DNA of 64,000 bases from CAWGLW01 sp963823525 (GTDB taxonomy: Bacteria; Pseudomonadota; Gammaproteobacteria; Steroidobacterales; Steroidobacteraceae). The stretch is from assembly GCA_963823525.1 (NCBI GenBank), contig CAWGLW010000006.1, positions 186,001-250,000 of the forward strand, in the 5' to 3' direction. The position numbers were made by a program, and so were the translations under genes. The notes beneath the pieces are model-generated. The model was not told the DNA's origin. It saw only the letters and a list, made by a program, of their open reading frames with translations, and did no database searches. This document shows, piece by piece, positions 1 to 8,266 of this stretch (positions are counted from its first letter, which is position 1; every line of letters begins with the position of its first letter).

Positions 1-638
1 ATCGCGCCCTCCGCTCCGGTAAACGGCCGGTGCTGGCTCCAGCGCGGATTGCGCAACCAGCTACCCTCCGGGTACTCGCCGTACTCGTCCCGGAACAACC
101 CCTCGAGCACGTAGATTTCCTCGCCGCCCGGATGCGTGTGTGGATTGAACTGCGTGTTCGGCGCCCAGCGCACCAGCGCCGTGTTGATCCCCTCGTGTTC
201 GTGCAGCGGCATCACCGAGAGCCCGGGCACGAGACCCGGCAGCCACCGGGTGGCGCGCGTATCGATCCGCACCGGTTGCGTATCGCCCTCGGCGAACTGC
301 CACAGCTTCACGAACAGCGTGCAGCCCTCTCGCGAATACGGTGCATGAGCGGTGCCGGGCGGGTTACGCAGGTAGGTCCCGGCCGGATAATCACCGGCCA
401 CGTCAGAGAGCACGCCGTCGAGCACCAGGATCTCCTCGCCACCGCCGTGCGTGTGGCGCTCAAATCGCGAACCCGGCGCATAGCGCACGAGACTCGTCGC
501 CCGCGCCACTTCGGCGCCGACCCGGTCGAGCGGTCGACGCAACACGCCGCTCATCGGCGAGGTCAGCCAGTCCGAAGGGCCGGGTGGTGGCAGCACCACT
601 CGCTGCTCGAAGTCCGCATTGATGCGCGTGTTGTCCAC
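1..638 (-). CDS. ChrR-like double-cupin protein (partial, runs off left edge)
   Basis: Translation from a GTG at 638 gives two cupin domains in tandem. Each carries the metal-binding signature, HTHGGGEE in the first and HTHPGGEE in the second, each followed by a hydrophobic strand and a second conserved pair of turns. This is the arrangement of ChrR-type anti-sigma cupins and of stand-alone double-cupin proteins that bind Zn or Fe. No N-terminal zinc-finger anti-sigma domain is visible, because the protein opens directly into the cupin, so a free-standing metal-dependent sensor or enzyme is as likely as an anti-sigma factor. A GGAGAG sequence precedes the GTG. The C-terminus lies outside the window. 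Confidence 0.8.
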   Translation of the reverse strand, partial: MDNTRINADFEQRVVLPPPGPSDWLTSPMSGVLRRPLDRVGAEVARATSLVRYAPGSRFERHTHGGGEEILVLDGVLSDVAGDYPAGTYLRNPPGTAHAPYSREGCTLFVKLWQFAEGDTQPVRIDTRATRWLPGLVPGLSVMPLHEHEGINTALVRWAPNTQFNPHTHPGGEEIYVLEGLFRDEYGEYPEGSWLRNPRWSQHRPFTGAEGA

Positions 639-758
639 GGCCACTCTCCATTTTGAAATCCGCTCAGTACCGCCCCGTCACCGCGCACAGCGGCCATCGC
701 CTCGCTCAGTATCGCATCGAAGCTCGGCTCGACACAGAAACCGTGCCCGGGCCCACCA

Positions 759-1466
759 TTACCGGAACGCAATCAAAGCAACCGCAAGCGCCCCTGCCAC
801 GACCAGTGCCGGCACCAGCCAGTCCGCGACACGCAGCGCGCCAAGCACTCGACGAAACCAGCGCCGGTCGTTCAGGTGCGGAAACGGGGTGTCTGCCGGC
901 ACGGCCCTGCCGAGGAAATCGCACAAGGGCTGCCAGCCATCGCGCACGTCGAACTCGAGCAGCTTCTGAGGCGGCACGGTGCGCCTGACTTCTTCCAGGT
1001 GCGCGTTGTACACGGCGATGCTCTTTGCCCTGTCGGCGAACTCACCGCGAAACCGCCTGTTCCAGATCAGCCGGTCGTGCATCTGCACCATGGACTTTGG
1101 AAACCACCAGGGAAAAGCATGATCAATCGCCCACAAGGTCTCAAGCGTACTGTCGTACCAGGCTTCCGGGTCACGCACGGTGAGCAGCACCTTCGCATCC
1201 GGAAAGGCTGCCATTAGTTCCTTGTAAAACTCACAGGAGGGCCAGTCGACGGTGGCCCGATAGTTGCGAAAGAACTCGCGGAAGTCGACGGGCTCACAGA
1301 CCGCCCTGACCCAGAACCGCATGTGCAGGCGCGTGAGCGCAATCTGCATGTGGTAACAGGGATCGTAGCCCAGCAGGAGAAGGGCCTTGCGGAGCGACGT
1401 CGTGCCCGTGCGCCCGAATCCTGCGCCGATGACCTGCAGCGTGGGTGCGACCGCTTTTTCACTCAC
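759..1466 (-). CDS. Sulfotransferase family protein with C-terminal membrane anchor
   Basis: The 235-residue protein has the PAPS-binding P-loop GFGRTGTTS at residues 16-24 and a further conserved segment LLTVRDPEAWYDS around residues 95-107, which corresponds to the 3'-phosphate site. This fits the Sulfotransfer_4-type family, which transfers sulfate from PAPS to an unknown acceptor. The last ~20 residues form a hydrophobic helix ending in a basic residue, so the enzyme is probably tail-anchored in the inner membrane. The start is GTG with only a weak ribosome site. It stands alone, divergent from the esterase at 1692, and nothing adjacent names its substrate. Confidence 0.82.
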   Translation of the reverse strand: MSEKAVAPTLQVIGAGFGRTGTTSLRKALLLLGYDPCYHMQIALTRLHMRFWVRAVCEPVDFREFFRNYRATVDWPSCEFYKELMAAFPDAKVLLTVRDPEAWYDSTLETLWAIDHAFPWWFPKSMVQMHDRLIWNRRFRGEFADRAKSIAVYNAHLEEVRRTVPPQKLLEFDVRDGWQPLCDFLGRAVPADTPFPHLNDRRWFRRVLGALRVADWLVPALVVAGALAVALIAFR

Positions 1467-1691
1467 CTGGTGTTGCCGACCGGGTCTGCCTGGCTACGAT
1501 TTCTCGTTACGTCAGGGAGTCCGGCTGAAAGACGATCGAGTACGTTCTTAATGGACACTGACACTTTCCTCAGCCCACCGCGCAGCGCGTAAATATCTGA
1601 TTAAGTTAACCTGGGCTTCCTGACTGGACTTGCTGCGATGCGTTCTGTTTGTATAGCCGGGCTAAAGACAAACATCAGGGGAGCCCGCGCA

Positions 1692-2900
1692 ATGAAAACA
1701 CCCACCAGAGCCTGGCTGGCTGGCCTTGCTATTCTCGCCGGTGCGCTCACTGCACCCTATGCGGCCGCCAAAAAGGCCGAGGCGGGACCCTGGACCAGCC
1801 ATGAGAATCTCGCCCCAGTGACCGGCGCGGATGGCAGCACTTACACCGCCACGTGCTCCGGTCTCCCCGGCACCGATCCGGCATTCCGGTTCTGGTCGAA
1901 GAAGGGGGCCTCGAAAAACCTTGTTGTCTACTTTGAAGGCGGCGGTGCCTGCTGGGACAACCTGACCTGCACGTTCCCGATTGGCGGTGGATTGCCGCCG
2001 GCTGCGCCACAATTTTATGTTTCGCAGATTTCACCCGGCACGAACCCCGCCAACTACTCAGGACTCTTCGACCAGGCCAACCCGGCGAACCCGGTCAAGG
2101 ACTGGAGCTTTGTCTACATCCCCTATTGCACGGGCGACATCCACACGGGCTCAGCGACGAAGACCTATTTTAACGCCGGCAACCCTTATCTGCCCGCACA
2201 GTACACGATTCAGCACCGCGGCTTTGACAACTTCATGGTCGTGCTCGACTGGATCAAGAAGAATGTCGACGCGCCGAAGAACATTCTCGTCACGGGCTCG
2301 AGCGCCGGCGGCTACGGCGCCACGGCCAATTTCCCGTACGTGGCCGACAGTTATCCGAATGCGCACATGTTCGTGATCGCTGACGCGAGCCAGGGCGTGA
2401 CGACCGAGGCGTTTGACAACGGTGACCCGGGCCGCAATTCCTGGAACCCGCAGCTGCCGCAGTGGATCTTCGGCGCTCCACCGAGCTCCGCTCGCAGCGC
2501 GGACCTGCTGCGCCGGGCCGCGGAAGCCTATCCGCGCGCGAAGATCTCGCAGTTCACCACGGCACTCGATGCAGTGCAGGTTGGTTTTTACGGCGTGATG
2601 AAGCAGTTTTACGGTCCGGGCGGCGCCTGCCCGAATCCGGCGATTGACTGGAATCAGCAGATGCTCGATACGCTCGACTCGTATGACGATGGGGTCAGGA
2701 ATTTCCGCTATTACCTCGCCGAAGGGGACTACCACACGATCATGCGCAGCGATCTCTTTTATTCGGAGAACTCGCCCGGTGTCATCTACAGCAAGTGGGT
2801 CGGCAAAATGCTAGCCAATCGCGGTGGCACGGGCGGCTCCGGCGGCGGCTGGAAGAGTGTCGCGTGCCCGACCTGCCTGCCCGCATTAGACTGCCAGTAA
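1692..2900 (+). CDS. Pectinacetylesterase-family secreted serine esterase
   Basis: The product has a signal peptide of about 28 residues (basic start, hydrophobic core, cut near AAAKK) and then the pectinacetylesterase fold: GGGACWD near the oxyanion region, and the nucleophile motif GSSAGGYG with Ser about residue 204. A late conserved EGDYHTIM carries the likely catalytic His. Family members deacetylate pectin in plants, but bacterial and animal homologues (NOTUM) use other acyl esters, so the substrate is open. I chose ATG 1692 over the in-frame ATG at 1638 because AGGGGAG precedes it and the signal peptide starts there. A strong terminator follows at 2933. Confidence 0.85.
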   Translation: MKTPTRAWLAGLAILAGALTAPYAAAKKAEAGPWTSHENLAPVTGADGSTYTATCSGLPGTDPAFRFWSKKGASKNLVVYFEGGGACWDNLTCTFPIGGGLPPAAPQFYVSQISPGTNPANYSGLFDQANPANPVKDWSFVYIPYCTGDIHTGSATKTYFNAGNPYLPAQYTIQHRGFDNFMVVLDWIKKNVDAPKNILVTGSSAGGYGATANFPYVADSYPNAHMFVIADASQGVTTEAFDNGDPGRNSWNPQLPQWIFGAPPSSARSADLLRRAAEAYPRAKISQFTTALDAVQVGFYGVMKQFYGPGGACPNPAIDWNQQMLDTLDSYDDGVRNFRYYLAEGDYHTIMRSDLFYSENSPGVIYSKWVGKMLANRGGTGGSGGGWKSVACPTCLPALDCQ

Positions 2901-2932
2901 CAGCGACTGGCTTGGTCCGCATTGTTCCATTC

Positions 2933-2964
2933 AGCGACCCCGCGGGTGCGGGGTCGCTGCTTTT
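2933..2964 (+). terminator. Intrinsic terminator after the esterase gene
   Basis: A perfect 11-bp GC-rich stem (AGCGACCCCGC / GCGGGGTCGCT) with a four-base loop is followed within two bases by TTTT. It lies 33 nt past the stop codon of the pectinacetylesterase-like gene, so that gene is probably monocistronic. Confidence 0.9.
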
Positions 2965-3053
2965 GCATCCTCAAGAAAGCTGAGGTCGTGCCGCGCCATG
3001 CAAGATGTAACTGTTGTTGCGGCACCCTGACCAGGATTGACGGGAATGCCTGT

Positions 3054-3320
3054 TCATGGCCCTGCGGACTCCCGCCCCTTCCAGTTCCACCACTTCAGCA
3101 ACTGTGGATCGGGATCCGGCGTGCGGGCTGCGTACACCGCGCAGCGGAACGTGTACAGGACGCAAGGGTCCTGCCGCTGGCGAGTGATTTCGCAGAGCCT
3201 CGAGTAAAGCCGCTCCGGGTCGCGCCGCGCGAGATCCTTTATCGATTTCACGCCGAGGCGCCGCAGAACGGCTGCCATGCGTGGACCGATGGCCGGCAGC
3301 TGCTCGAGCTCATCGCGCAT
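3054..3320 (-). CDS. Helix-hairpin-helix Cdd1-family protein
   Basis: The 88-residue protein opens with a helix-hairpin-helix (LPAIGPRMAAVLRRLGV, residues 8-24) of the kind that contacts DNA backbone. It then has the family signature DPERLY, a Cys-containing CVLYTFRCAVY stretch, and the terminal LLKWWNWK. These match the Cdd1 'pathogenicity locus' family of small HhH proteins, whose biochemical role is not established. It ends 6 nt after the stop-side boundary of the membrane gene at 3327, so the two probably share a transcript. Confidence 0.85.
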   Translation of the reverse strand: MRDELEQLPAIGPRMAAVLRRLGVKSIKDLARRDPERLYSRLCEITRQRQDPCVLYTFRCAVYAARTPDPDPQLLKWWNWKGRESAGP

Positions 3321-3326
3321 GCCGAC

Positions 3327-3737
3327 TCACCACGCGGAGTGGCGCTGCGGCCTTCGCAGCACCCAGAGCTGGTGTATTGCCCCGATGATTTCGGTCACCA
3401 GAAAGAGCAGTAGAGCGGCCGGCGCCTCGCGCTCGAGCACGTAGTAAACGATCAGCGCGCTGACCCACAGCCGGGCCAGCCCGTCGATGATGCCCAGTGG
3501 CCGCACGGGCTGGGAAATCCGCGCGACGGCCCAGGCCACGCCCAGAGTTCCTGCAACGCAGACAAAGAGCCAGTGGATGCCGGCGAAATCGGGCGGCGTC
3601 GCAGTGCCGCCCATCAAACTATTCAGCGCATAGAGCAGTTCGATGAAGATGACCGCGAGCGGCGGCACCGCCATGAGCGCGGTCACGACCAGGTCGATCC
3701 ACGCCCAGGTTCGAATCACGTTTGACTGAACTGCCAT
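3327..3737 (-). CDS. Small four-helix inner-membrane protein, unknown function
   Basis: The 136-residue product shows four hydrophobic segments (about residues 14-36, 53-73, 83-101 and 104-124) and a short basic C-terminus (RRPQRH), the pattern of a polytopic inner-membrane protein. I recognise no catalytic or transport motif. It lies directly upstream of the Cdd1-like gene with a 6-nt gap, suggesting co-transcription. The ATG is preceded by GGGAGAGGG at a normal distance. Confidence 0.7.
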   Translation of the reverse strand: MAVQSNVIRTWAWIDLVVTALMAVPPLAVIFIELLYALNSLMGGTATPPDFAGIHWLFVCVAGTLGVAWAVARISQPVRPLGIIDGLARLWVSALIVYYVLEREAPAALLLFLVTEIIGAIHQLWVLRRPQRHSAW

Positions 3738-4044
3738 ACACCCTCTCCCATTCAGTCGCGGCCTTCCTGGCGCAGAGGCCAGCGCGGCCCCCTCCCGGAA
3801 GCCCCGGGCCCTAGCCTACCGCGCTCGCCCCCCGATCGGGAGCCGAATCACCGCCGTGATCCCGATGTTTCCGCCGCAAATGTCCTTCGCGCAGCCATTG
3901 AATGACGGTGACCTTGTACAAACGACTTTCGGGTGAGGCCATCCGGCATGCAACACGAGGCGGATTGCCCGGCGATCTCGGGTATCCTTGTCGGGCCTCT
4001 CGCCCCGGCAGCACTTCCGCTGCGTCAACCCACACGGAGAGTTC
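3738..4044. other. Intergenic region between divergent genes
   Basis: About 307 nt separate the membrane protein (minus) from the small basic protein (plus). It must hold both promoters. Open frames across it on the minus strand lack a ribosome site and family resemblance. I see no RNA gene or clear terminator. Confidence 0.5.
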
Positions 4045-4188
4045 ATGGCCAAACCCAACTATTCATACCAGAAAAAGCAGCGAGAAGAAGCGGCACGCAA
4101 GAAGCGTGAAGAAAAGCTGCAGCGACGCCAGCAGAACAAGGAGAACCCCTCGCCACCCGCCGACAGTGAGCCGGAAGGCAATCCCTGA
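4045..4188 (+). CDS. Small highly charged conserved protein
   Basis: A 47-residue product starts at the ATG preceded by CGGAGAG. It begins MAKPNYSY and runs into a Lys/Arg/Glu-rich helix (QKKQREEAARKKREEKLQ), then a Pro/Glu tail. This is the form of a short, charged conserved hypothetical protein found across Proteobacteria, where the opening MAKPNYS(Y/F) is characteristic. Its function is unknown; a nucleic-acid or ribosome association is only a guess from the charge. An in-frame ATG at 3988 exists but has a non-conserved extension. Confidence 0.75.
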   Translation: MAKPNYSYQKKQREEAARKKREEKLQRRQQNKENPSPPADSEPEGNP

Positions 4189-4278
4189 GCCGCCCGGTGC
4201 GGTCCCGCCACAGAGGGCGGGCGCAGCCGCGCCTTTACTCGCCCCGCGCGCCAGCGCCGGCTCGTCGTTGCTCGAGCG

Positions 4279-4731
4279 CTAGTTGCAGCGGGCGTAAGGC
4301 GAACCGCTGACCAGGGCTTTGTTCATCGGGCTGAAAGGCGGCCCCCCCGGGAAGCCTTCGCCCTGCCCCTCGATCATCAGCGTGCCGGGGTCTTCGCCGT
4401 AGTTAAAGGTCATCAGGATCGGATAGTCGCCCTGCTCCCGGAACGGAAAGAACCAGCGGCTGAGGCCGTCGTAGTCATGCGGACCATAGCTCGCTGCGTA
4501 CTCGGGGTTGGTGACCGATTCTTTCTTGCCGTTAACCTCGAAGACAAACCCGCTCACATCGACGACGATCTGCGGCTGCCGCTGGCAGTCGCCGCCCGGT
4601 GCATAACGACCGAACAGGTCTTCGAAACCCTTCAGGTCGTGTACTTCAACGGCATTGGCCATGAGACTGGTCGCCAGCGCAGCGAGCCCCATACGCGCCG
4701 CCCAGCGACGCGACAAACGAACATGATTCAT
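4279..4731 (-). CDS. Secreted hypothetical protein
   Basis: The chosen ATG at 4731 has a strong GGAGGA ribosome site and yields an N-terminal signal peptide (RLSRRWAARM then a hydrophobic core ending MANAVEV), giving a mature periplasmic protein of about 125 residues. I recognise no family. Visible features are a lone pair of Cys residues, one near mature residue 22 (GGDCQ) and one at the very end (ARCN), that could form a disulphide, and aromatic-rich stretches such as SRWFFPFREQGDYP. The longer frame to 4839 would hide the signal peptide. Confidence 0.6.
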   Translation of the reverse strand: MNHVRLSRRWAARMGLAALATSLMANAVEVHDLKGFEDLFGRYAPGGDCQRQPQIVVDVSGFVFEVNGKKESVTNPEYAASYGPHDYDGLSRWFFPFREQGDYPILMTFNYGEDPGTLMIEGQGEGFPGGPPFSPMNKALVSGSPYARCN

Positions 4732-4899
4732 TGCAGCATCCTCCGGCATTGATTGTTGGAAAGGCGCCGGCGCATTCACGGCAGCGTCATCGATGACTAT
4801 ACGCCCGCCACCACACCGTCGACAGGTGCCCAGGCTCACGGCCGGCCAGCCATGGCCTGGCTCGACGCGGCCCGTTGCCCGGCTGCCCGGCGAGCCGCT

Positions 4900-5364
4900 C
4901 TACCGATCGTTGAAACTGACTGCGGCCGGGCCGCGTTTCTTCGGACGCACCACCAGGGTACCGGCCAACTTGTCGTGCCAGCCCTGTTTTCGGGGGTCGA
5001 ACGCGACCCAGAAGAAACCCAGCGCCAGCGGCAGCAGGGACACGTAATAGGCGAAATAACGCCCGACCAGCTGACGGGTGCTCGGCGGGCCGCCGGTGGC
5101 AGCATCGACGATCCTGGCGGAAATCGCCATCTTGCCCGGCGTCGCCTGCCGGTAGACCCAGAACAGCAGTACCGCAACCGCCGGCAGCACCCAGGTGAGC
5201 AGGAAATCGGCAGGCCCCTTGACCAGCGCCGTATCGAGCCAGTACTCCCCGCCATAGATCCAGGTCACCAGCGGCCAGCAGATCAGGCCGACCAGCAGCG
5301 TGTCAATCAGCGAGGCGCCGACCCGCGGCCAGAAGCCAACGTATTCCAGATCATCGGATTTCAT
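4900..5364 (-). CDS. RDD-family membrane protein
   Basis: The 154-residue protein has the RDD-family layout: an N-terminal Arg near the first helix (FWPRVGASLIDTLL, residues 11-24), then a long hydrophobic segment, the conserved PGKMA turn after the second helix pair, and the terminal GWHDKLAGTLVV. RDD proteins are small polytopic membrane proteins, some with proposed ion transport roles, but no specific function can be assigned here. A second RDD gene lies at 31383 in this window and shares the GWHDKL/AWHDRL ending. Confidence 0.85.
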   Translation of the reverse strand: MKSDDLEYVGFWPRVGASLIDTLLVGLICWPLVTWIYGGEYWLDTALVKGPADFLLTWVLPAVAVLLFWVYRQATPGKMAISARIVDAATGGPPSTRQLVGRYFAYYVSLLPLALGFFWVAFDPRKQGWHDKLAGTLVVRPKKRGPAAVSFNDR

Positions 5365-5429
5365 GACCGGTAGGCTACTCTGGTTCCAGCATTTTCCGCC
5401 GGCCTTTTACCGGCACCTCGCTTGCGCGG

Positions 5430-5666
5430 CTAGACCCAGCCACGGATCCAGCGCGTCTCATCGGCGAGTTCACGCCACGGCATGACCCGGACCTGCTTCG
5501 AGATCACCGCCTCGAGTTCGATCAAGAGCAGCGGCGATCCCGGTGGCTCCGGATCGACGAGCTTCGTGACCAGGAAGTGCTTTTCTCTGTTGCGCGGATT
5601 CACTGCTGTCCATTTCGAGTTCAGCAGCTTCTTTGGACTCGGCGGCGTGGCACTGGTTCGCGGCAT
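5430..5666 (-). CDS. TIGR02450-family small Trp-rich protein
   Basis: The 78-residue product matches the short Trp-rich family defined by KKLLNSKWTAV near the N-terminus, the REKHFLV segment and a C-terminal WRELAD...W..GW pattern. The family is widespread in Gammaproteobacteria and has no known activity. It starts two bases beyond the stop of the upstream YheU-like gene, so the two are very likely co-transcribed. The full conserved length is present. Confidence 0.85.
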   Translation of the reverse strand: MPRTSATPPSPKKLLNSKWTAVNPRNREKHFLVTKLVDPEPPGSPLLLIELEAVISKQVRVMPWRELADETRWIRGWV

Positions 5667-5668
5667 CG

Positions 5669-5941
5669 CTAGACTCTGCTTCTGCCCGGGAAGCCGGGCT
5701 CGACAAGTACGATATTGATCGTTCCATCGAGCGGATCAAAGACGATCTGGGCCTCGTTTCGCTCGAGCTGGCGCATCACGTCGGCAACCTTCTGATCGTG
5801 CGGCACGTCGCGCTCACCGTAATCCGTGCCCTCGCGAAGCACGAACGACTCAATGACGCCGAGCAACGCCTCCGGCGATAACTCAGTGTGCGGAACCGCG
5901 ACCGGTGCCGGGCGCTCGTGCTCGTCCGCCCACTCGTTCAA
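5669..5941 (-). CDS. yheU: YheU family (UPF0270) protein
   Basis: The conserved core is present: PHTELSPEAL, FVLREGTDYGE, QKVADVMRQLERNEAQIVFDP. E. coli YheU is a ~72-residue protein of unknown function; this one has about 15 extra N-terminal residues and a short C-terminal extension. The frame starts at TTG with GGAAG seven nt upstream, and I see no ATG closer to the conserved core, so the true start could lie a few codons inside. It precedes the TIGR02450 gene and follows the potassium-channel gene on the same strand. Confidence 0.82.
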   Translation of the reverse strand: MNEWADEHERPAPVAVPHTELSPEALLGVIESFVLREGTDYGERDVPHDQKVADVMRQLERNEAQIVFDPLDGTINIVLVEPGFPGRSRV

Positions 5942-5966
5942 GCGACGCTTCCGTGGGCAGGACGAT

Positions 5967-7691
5967 TCACATCCGGGCCTTGCGTTCGGCGGACCTGCCG
6001 GCCCCGATCAGCCACTGCCAGATCCACCCGCCTGTCTTATCGTTGCCGGTTACCACATAGTCCCGCACTTTCTCGTTACGCAGCACGGCCTGTTGCTGAC
6101 TGCGCACCACGCCGCGGCCGGCAAACAGAATCACGTCGCCGGGCCTGAGTTCGAAGTCCTCCGGCGGCAGCACGATCTCCCTCTCCTCGCGTTTGAGGTA
6201 GAGCGGAACGCAGGCGAGATAGCGATCGCGGTCGGCAGGATGGCGGCATAAATCGCCGACCGTTGCGTCGCCCCCTTTCATCAGCAGCTGATACATTGCC
6301 GGGCCTTCACTGATATTCATCGCGACGCTCCAGATGGCCGGGGCCCGCTCGCCAATCCGTGACTGCAACCGCTCAATCAGCGCATTGGCCCAGTCCGCAC
6401 TTTCGTGGCGCGCGACATCAAGGAACGGCGCGAGCAACGGCGTACGGATCACTGCCAGGCATTCGCTGGCAATCAACTCGCTTGAAACCATGTTCATGTC
6501 GGCGTCAAACGCTTCGAACAGTGCGTGGTTGGCCTGAAGGTTCTGGCGGACGATCGTGAACAGCGATCGATTGAGTTCCCTTGCAGTAACCACGATCGAC
6601 AGGTTGTTCACGTCGTCATCGGTGCCGGCCACCACGCCGACCGCCGTCTCGATGCCGGCCTCACGCAGAGGTTCGGCTTCGGTACCGACGCCGCGTACGG
6701 TCCGCAGCGTCGAATCGCCCGCATTATCCGCGGCCAGCGGATCAATGACGGTCACTTCGAGACTCTGCTCCCGGAACGCACGCACCACTTCGCGCCCGAA
6801 ACGTCCATAGCCACAGACCACCCAGTCGCCGGCCGGCGGCGCCGCCTCCGGCTTCAGGTGCGTGCCAGGCAGGCCCGTCAGCCAGGATATCAACCGGTAA
6901 TTGGCCGGCGCGGCGATCGCGAGCGCGAGTCGCTGACCGAAACGCGCGAACGGGTTGATGATGTGGTCCGTGTCAAACGACTCCATATTGGCGGCCGTTT
7001 CGCGGCTCATGGCGCGCGCCAGCACCGGCACGCGCGGCTGCAGCAGGCGCACCGTCATCGCGACCGCGAGGTTGGCCTGGTCATCGTTGGTCAACGCCAG
7101 CACGCCGCGGCACTGGTCTTTCTTCAGGCCCGCCGCGATCAGGTTGTCGGGCAGTTTCGCATCGGCCGCCAGCGAAAGCGGCACCTGCCAGAAATCCATC
7201 AGGTCGACTTCCTGCGCACGGGTCTCGTCGATTTCGAGCACCACAAAGCGTCGCCCACGCAGGTCCAGCGCCCGGGCGATCAACTGCCCGGTCTCGCCAA
7301 ATCCACAGATCAGGAAGAACGGCTCGACGAGGGCCTCGACGCGGCGGTGAAATCGCGTCTCGACCAGTGAACGGCGCACGGCCTTGTCCCGGCCCAGCGC
7401 GAGCAGGCTCGCCACGAGCAGTGCCCAGCCGATCACCGAAGCAAAGATGATCGCGGTAACCCAGAGCCTCTGCGAATCGGTGAAGGCATGCGGTATTTCG
7501 CCAAAACCAATCGTGCTGGCGGTGTACGCCATGAAATAGAAGGCCTGGAACATCGTCATACGCCAGGGCTCACCGTTCGCATCGACCCCCGGGATCAGCA
7601 CGAGACCGACCATACCGATCGCGAAGACGACGATCAGCACGATGATCGGCGCCCGCAGGCGCCGCAGCGTGAGCAACAGCAGGCTGTTCAA
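5967..7691 (-). CDS. Potassium channel with two RCK/TrkA-N domains
   Basis: Two N-terminal membrane helices flank a pore loop with the selectivity-filter motif TIGFGEI (about residues 59-65), giving a two-TM K+ channel subunit. Two Rossmann NAD-binding RCK domains follow: the first begins with FLICGFGETG (about residue 125), the second with WVVCGYGRFG (about residue 290). A TrkA-C-like segment (REIVLPPEDFELRPGDVILFAG) precedes the C-terminus. RCK domains gate such channels by nucleotide or ion binding. The start is TTG, one base after the DUF6394 stop, with GGAG ahead of it, so translation is probably coupled to that gene. Confidence 0.9.
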   Translation of the reverse strand: MNSLLLLTLRRLRAPIIVLIVVFAIGMVGLVLIPGVDANGEPWRMTMFQAFYFMAYTASTIGFGEIPHAFTDSQRLWVTAIIFASVIGWALLVASLLALGRDKAVRRSLVETRFHRRVEALVEPFFLICGFGETGQLIARALDLRGRRFVVLEIDETRAQEVDLMDFWQVPLSLAADAKLPDNLIAAGLKKDQCRGVLALTNDDQANLAVAMTVRLLQPRVPVLARAMSRETAANMESFDTDHIINPFARFGQRLALAIAAPANYRLISWLTGLPGTHLKPEAAPPAGDWVVCGYGRFGREVVRAFREQSLEVTVIDPLAADNAGDSTLRTVRGVGTEAEPLREAGIETAVGVVAGTDDDVNNLSIVVTARELNRSLFTIVRQNLQANHALFEAFDADMNMVSSELIASECLAVIRTPLLAPFLDVARHESADWANALIERLQSRIGERAPAIWSVAMNISEGPAMYQLLMKGGDATVGDLCRHPADRDRYLACVPLYLKREEREIVLPPEDFELRPGDVILFAGRGVVRSQQQAVLRNEKVRDYVVTGNDKTGGWIWQWLIGAGRSAERKARM

Positions 7692-7692
7692 C

Positions 7693-8067
7693 TCATCTCC
7701 GCATCACGGTCGTCTCGACGATCAGGATGACGATCGAGACGATGTTCGCGAGCAGCGCGCCAGCTGCCAGCGAGACGACCCCGACGACGGCGCTGGCCGG
7801 AAGCACGTCACCCGTGGCGAAAAACCAGACCAGCGCCGCGGCTGCGAGTTGCAGCACCGCGACGAGACTGGTCGCCAGGTGCACCGCGCCGATCTGCGTG
7901 CGGTCACCGAACTTGAGCGCGGTGGCGATCACATTCACGACAAAGGCCGCGAAGAATTCCCAGATGTTGTGATGGTAGGGGTCGGCGATCTCACCATAGA
8001 CGAAACCGAAGTTCAGCGTGGCGGCGAGGACGATAAAGAAACCAAAAACGACTTTTTCCAGGTTCAT
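7693..8067 (-). CDS. DUF6394 membrane protein, partner of the K+ channel gene
   Basis: A 124-residue protein with three or four hydrophobic helices. Its opening MNLEKVVFGFF, the HHNIWEFFAA segment and the LKFGDRTQIGAV motif are those of the DUF6394 family. The gene ends one base before the channel gene. The family often sits beside NAD-binding potassium channels, so an accessory or regulatory role for the channel is a reasonable inference, but no activity is known. The upstream 199 nt to the VOC gene hold the divergent promoters. Confidence 0.85.
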   Translation of the reverse strand: MNLEKVVFGFFIVLAATLNFGFVYGEIADPYHHNIWEFFAAFVVNVIATALKFGDRTQIGAVHLATSLVAVLQLAAAALVWFFATGDVLPASAVVGVVSLAAGALLANIVSIVILIVETTVMRR

Positions 8068-8266
8068 CGTGTGCGGTTCTCAGGCTGGGGCCGCCCCTTT
8101 ATGCCACAGTCGCGGTTCCGCGTGAAATGGCATCGCCACGAGCGCCTGCCGGAGAACAACGGATTCATGCGCATTGCAGCCGCGGGTTACACTCCCGAAG
8201 GTAAAGCGCTACGCTTTATGCGTCTGCTATCCGGCCATTTTCGGCAGTGAATCATTGAGGCGCCCG

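Noticed and set aside
30..656. A 208-codon plus-strand frame over the left edge
   Set aside because: The opposite strand gives a double-cupin protein with two intact metal motifs; the plus frame is its shadow.
3811..4058. Minus-strand frames between the membrane protein and the small basic gene
   Set aside because: No ribosome site, low-complexity Arg-rich sequence, and overlap with the promoter region of the well-supported plus gene.
4196..4250. Possible terminator CCCGCC/GGCGGG after the small charged gene
   Set aside because: The short stem is not followed directly by a T-run and could be chance in GC-rich DNA.
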